Source: Streptomyces cucumeris
GTDB taxonomy: Bacteria > Actinomycetota > Actinomycetes > Streptomycetales > Streptomycetaceae
Assembly (NCBI RefSeq): GCF_024295805.1
Contig: NZ_JANCLX010000008.1
Coordinates: 161,377-225,376, forward strand
Length of the DNA: 64,000 nucleotides
Direction: 5' to 3'
This document shows, in pieces, positions 61,159 to 64,000 of this stretch (positions are counted from its first letter, which is position 1; every line of letters starts with the position of its first letter). The notes beneath the pieces were generated by a model. It ran no database searches, was not told the origin of the DNA, and was given only the letters and a program-made list of their open reading frames with translations. Both the position numbers and the translations under genes were made by a program.

Positions 61159-63579
61159 ATGAGCGGAAGTGTTCGGCTCGCGATATGCGCGACCCTCGCC
61201 ACGGTGGCGGCCGGCTGTGCGCTGCTGCCGCTGGTGGACGCGTCCGGCTGGCTGGTGCAGGCGGTGCTGCTGCTGGCGGTCCAGAGCGCGGTGGGTGTGG
61301 CCGCCCGCCGGGTGCCGCTGGCCCGCCCGCTGACCCTGGTGGCCCAGGCCCTGACCTCGCTGGTGCTGCTCACCCTGGTCTTCGCGCGGGGTCAGGCGCT
61401 CGGCGGACTGCTGCCGAGCCCGCAGGCCCTGCACGAGTTCACGCTGCTGCTGCGCGCGGGCGCGGACGATGTCGGGCGGTACGCCATCCCGGCGCCGCTC
61501 ACCGACGGCATCCGGCTGCTGCTGGTCGGCGGTGTGCTGGTGATCGGCCTGGTGGTGGATGCCCTGGCCGTCACCTACCGCAGCGCGGCCCCGGCCGGGC
61601 TGCCGCTGCTGGCGCTGTACTCGGTGGCCGCCGGACTGTCCGACGACAGTGGCGACTGGCTGTGGTTCCTGGTGGCCGCGGCCGGATATCTGGTGCTGCT
61701 GCTGGCCGAGGGCCGGGACCGGCTGTCCCAGTGGGGCCGGGTGTTCAGTGGCGGCGCCCGCCATCCCGGCGGCGCGCCACCCTCGGGGCTGGCCGGGGCC
61801 GGTGGCGGCCAGACGCTCGCCGCGGTGCGCAACGGCCGCCGGATCGGTGTGCTGGCCCTGGGCATCGCGCTGGCGGTGCCCGCTGCACTGCCCTCCCTGG
61901 ACGGCGGGCTGCTGGACCAGAAGAACGGCGGCAGCGGCGCGGGCAGCGGCGGCGGCACGATCTCCGCGGTGAATCCGCTGGTCTCGCTCCAGGACAGCCT
62001 GAACCAGCCGGAGAACAAGGAGGTGCTGCGGTACCGCACCTCCTCCCAGACCACCCAGGACCTCTATCTGCGGATCGTCGCGCTGGACAAGTTCGACGGC
62101 ACCTCGTGGAAGTCCTCGGAGCGTCATGTCACGGACGTGCCGGACCAGATCCCCGCGCCGTCCGGTCTTGGCCCCTCGGTACGGGTCTCCTCCATCGACA
62201 CCACCATCACGGCAGCGGACTGGTACGCGCAGAACTGGCTGCCCCTCCCCTACCCGGCCTCCCGGGTGGAGATCGACGGACGCTGGCGCTATGAGCCGGA
62301 GGGCCGCACGCTGGTCGGCGACCGCGGCCAGACCACCCGGGGCGCGCGCTACCGGGTCAGCAGCCTGCTGGTGGAGCCCACGGCCGAACAGCTTGCCGGA
62401 GCGCCGACGCCGCCCAGGCGGCTGCTCCGTGAGTACACCGAGGTGCCGGAGTCGCTGCCGCCCGTGGTCTCACGCACGGCGCGGCAGGTCACCAAGGGCG
62501 CGGACAACACCTACCAGAAGGCGGTCAAGCTCCAGGACTGGTTCGCGGTGAACGGCGGGTTCCGTTACGACACCCAGGTGCAGTCCGGCAGCGGTTCGGC
62601 CGCCATCGTCCGCTTCCTGAAGCAGAAGGAAGGCTTCTGCGTCCACTTCTCCTTCTCGATGGCGGCGATGGCCCGGACGCTGGGCATCCCGGCCCGGGTG
62701 GCCGTGGGCTTCACCCCCGGCACCACCCAGGCGGACGGCTCGGTCTCGGTCGGGCTCAAGGACGCGCACGCCTGGCCCGAGCTGTACTTCGAGGGCGTCG
62801 GCTGGACCCGTTTCGAGCCCACCCCGAGCCGTGGCACCCAGCCCGACTACACGATGGAGCAGACGCCCACCGACGAGCCCAGCGAGGAGCCCTCGGACGA
62901 GCCCAGCGCCTCCACCGAGCCCTCGGCCGCGCCGACCACCGCCGACACCTGCCCCCCGCGGATGAAGAAGGAGGGCGGCTGCGAGGCCCCTGCGGCCCAG
63001 CAGCCGGACAGCGGTTCCTCGGGCGGCGGCTGGTCCGCGTCCAAGGTCGCCGGCTGGGCCTCACTGGCACTGCTGCTGCTCGTGGTGCCCCTGCTGCCGA
63101 TGGTGTGGCGGCGCCGGGTCCGGTCCCGCCGCCTGGGCGGCTCCGCCGGCCGCACCGACCAGGACGCGGCCGACCGCACCCTCGCGGCCTGGCGTGAACT
63201 GGTCGATGCGGCCTGGGACTTCGGTGTGATGCCGGATGACTCCCAGACCTCGCGGAACGCGGTGGCCCGCATCGTGCGGATCACCGGTCTCGAGGGCGAG
63301 TCGGCCGAGGCGGCGCGCCGGGTGGCCACGGCGGTGGAACAGGTGCTCTACGCACCGCGTCCGCGCCCGAGCGCGGGCGTCGCGGAGGACGTCCGCCGGG
63401 TGCTGGCCGGGCTCCGGTCCGGCGCCACCCGCTGGGAGCGCCTGCGTGCCCTGCTGCTGCCCCGCTCGGCCGCCCGGCTGGTCTGGGCGGCCGCGGACCG
63501 CCGCGCCAGGCTGGTGCGCCGCTGGGGCACCCTCAGCCGGCCCCGCTGGGCCACCCGCCTCCGCAACCAGCGAGGCTGA
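61159..63579 (+). CDS. Transglutaminase-like membrane protein of the MoxR operon
   Basis: An 806-residue protein. About seven N-terminal membrane helices (from LATVAAGCALLPLVDASGWL to NGRRIGVLALGIALAVPAAL) precede an outward-facing transglutaminase/protease-like domain. The catalytic Cys494 is in KEGFCVHFSFSMAAMARTLG and His537 in LKDAHAWPELYFEG. A Ser/Glu/Pro-rich linker, another helix (WASLALLLLVVPLLPMVW) and a DUF4129-type cytoplasmic tail follow. ATG 61159 has GGAGG upstream. A 15-codon frame from 61115 to 61162 links the DUF58 stop to this start by overlaps at both ends and may couple translation. Confidence 0.93.
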   Translation: MSGSVRLAICATLATVAAGCALLPLVDASGWLVQAVLLLAVQSAVGVAARRVPLARPLTLVAQALTSLVLLTLVFARGQALGGLLPSPQALHEFTLLLRAGADDVGRYAIPAPLTDGIRLLLVGGVLVIGLVVDALAVTYRSAAPAGLPLLALYSVAAGLSDDSGDWLWFLVAAAGYLVLLLAEGRDRLSQWGRVFSGGARHPGGAPPSGLAGAGGGQTLAAVRNGRRIGVLALGIALAVPAALPSLDGGLLDQKNGGSGAGSGGGTISAVNPLVSLQDSLNQPENKEVLRYRTSSQTTQDLYLRIVALDKFDGTSWKSSERHVTDVPDQIPAPSGLGPSVRVSSIDTTITAADWYAQNWLPLPYPASRVEIDGRWRYEPEGRTLVGDRGQTTRGARYRVSSLLVEPTAEQLAGAPTPPRRLLREYTEVPESLPPVVSRTARQVTKGADNTYQKAVKLQDWFAVNGGFRYDTQVQSGSGSAAIVRFLKQKEGFCVHFSFSMAAMARTLGIPARVAVGFTPGTTQADGSVSVGLKDAHAWPELYFEGVGWTRFEPTPSRGTQPDYTMEQTPTDEPSEEPSDEPSASTEPSAAPTTADTCPPRMKKEGGCEAPAAQQPDSGSSGGGWSASKVAGWASLALLLLVVPLLPMVWRRRVRSRRLGGSAGRTDQDAADRTLAAWRELVDAAWDFGVMPDDSQTSRNAVARIVRITGLEGESAEAARRVATAVEQVLYAPRPRPSAGVAEDVRRVLAGLRSGATRWERLRALLLPRSAARLVWAAADRRARLVRRWGTLSRPRWATRLRNQRG

Positions 63580-64000
63580 CCCGCGCTCGCCCCGCTCCAG
63601 CCCGGGTAGTCCCGGCTATGGCCCGCCCCCGGCCCGGGGGCGCCGGGGCAGCGGCCCGGGCCCGGGACCAGCCGACGCCGTGGGACGGTCTGCCGCCGTT
63701 TCCGGATGCGGTGACCTCGTTCCGCGCTACCGCGCAGGCGAGGGGCAACCATCGGGGCGGAGCTCGGGCCGGCCGCCCGGGGCCCGCGTCAGACCCGGGA
63801 GCACGCCCCCGCCGGTGGCGCCGCGCGGCGCCGAAAGGACGCCACACGGGGGCAGGGCTCGGGCCGGTCACCCGGGGCACGAGGCGACAGACCCGCGCCG
63901 CCCGTACGAGGGGCATCGGCCCAGGGGCGAGCGTGCGCCGGGGCGCCCGGCGGCGGGGGGGGCCCCCGCGGGTGGTGGGCCCCCCGGCGGGGCGGGGGGG
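63580..64000. other. No recognisable gene at the right edge
   Basis: About 420 bp after the transglutaminase-like gene. Minus-strand frames here are Arg/Pro/Gly-rich and look like GC artefacts. The last 60 bases are G and C runs, including eight G around 63955-63962 and seven at the very end, with self-complementary GGGG/CCCC blocks. It may hold a terminator, or the ragged end of an assembly. Confidence 0.5.

Noticed and set aside
63580..64000. Minus-strand genes at the right edge
   Set aside because: The frames lack ribosome binding sites and encode Arg/Pro/Gly-rich low-complexity sequence typical of GC noise.

Overview
The window is a contiguous piece of a high-GC actinobacterial chromosome, almost certainly Streptomyces or a close relative. 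The evidence is third-position GC of about 90% in most genes, many GTG starts, chains of 4-base stop/start overlaps, a his operon of the hisD-C-B-x-H-priA-ridA-hisF type, an ileS gene behind a T-box, and a full division and cell-wall (dcw) cluster in Streptomyces order. Almost everything is conserved core genome. I see no rRNA, tRNA, CRISPR array, insertion sequence or prophage.

Region 1 (1-12,190) is amino-acid biosynthesis. A hisI-trpE pair (trpE runs off the left edge) is separated by a handful of accessory genes from the main his operon on the minus strand. The accessory genes are a septum-formation-type membrane protein, a TIGR03085 protein, a GNAT, a GH114-like lipoprotein, a HIT protein and a small membrane protein. 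priA stands in for both hisA and trpF, which ties the two pathways together.

Region 2 (12,191-35,344) is mixed housekeeping. It holds a beta-helix/membrane protein, a Lon-N domain protein, a YbaK-type deacylase, an ABC exporter, an IPT/TIG protein, a NYN-domain protein, dnaE (replicative Pol III alpha), a DUF2252 protein, two DsbA-like thiol oxidoreductases flanking a membrane protein, a PhoD phosphatase, a dienelactone-hydrolase-like protein, an MscS channel, a GNAT, rluD, lspA and a DksA/TraR-type protein with a histone-like tail.

Region 3 (35,345-39,300) is a T-box riboswitch and ileS. The T-box shows a complete translational switch: mutually exclusive pairing of the T-box region or of the ileS ribosome binding site with the same CCCTCC strand. 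The encoded IleRS has an altered HIGH motif (Gly-Ala-His-His), a pattern linked to very high mupirocin resistance.

Region 4 (39,301-57,480, minus strand) is the growth and division cluster, transcribed as rsmH-ftsL-ftsI-murE-murF-mraY-murD-ftsW-murG-ftsQ-ftsZ-pgeF-ylmE-sepF-sepG-divIVA. Two promoter regions stand out. One, upstream of rsmH, carries three AGTGG repeats at exact 10-bp spacing (MraZ-box-like) although no mraZ gene is present. The other, in the ftsQ-ftsZ gap, has a -10 element overlapping a WhiA-type GACAC and a perfect 8-bp inverted repeat.

Region 5 (57,481-64,000) has a divergent beta-carbonic anhydrase, then the MoxR / DUF58 / transglutaminase operon, and ends in about 400 bases without a recognisable gene.
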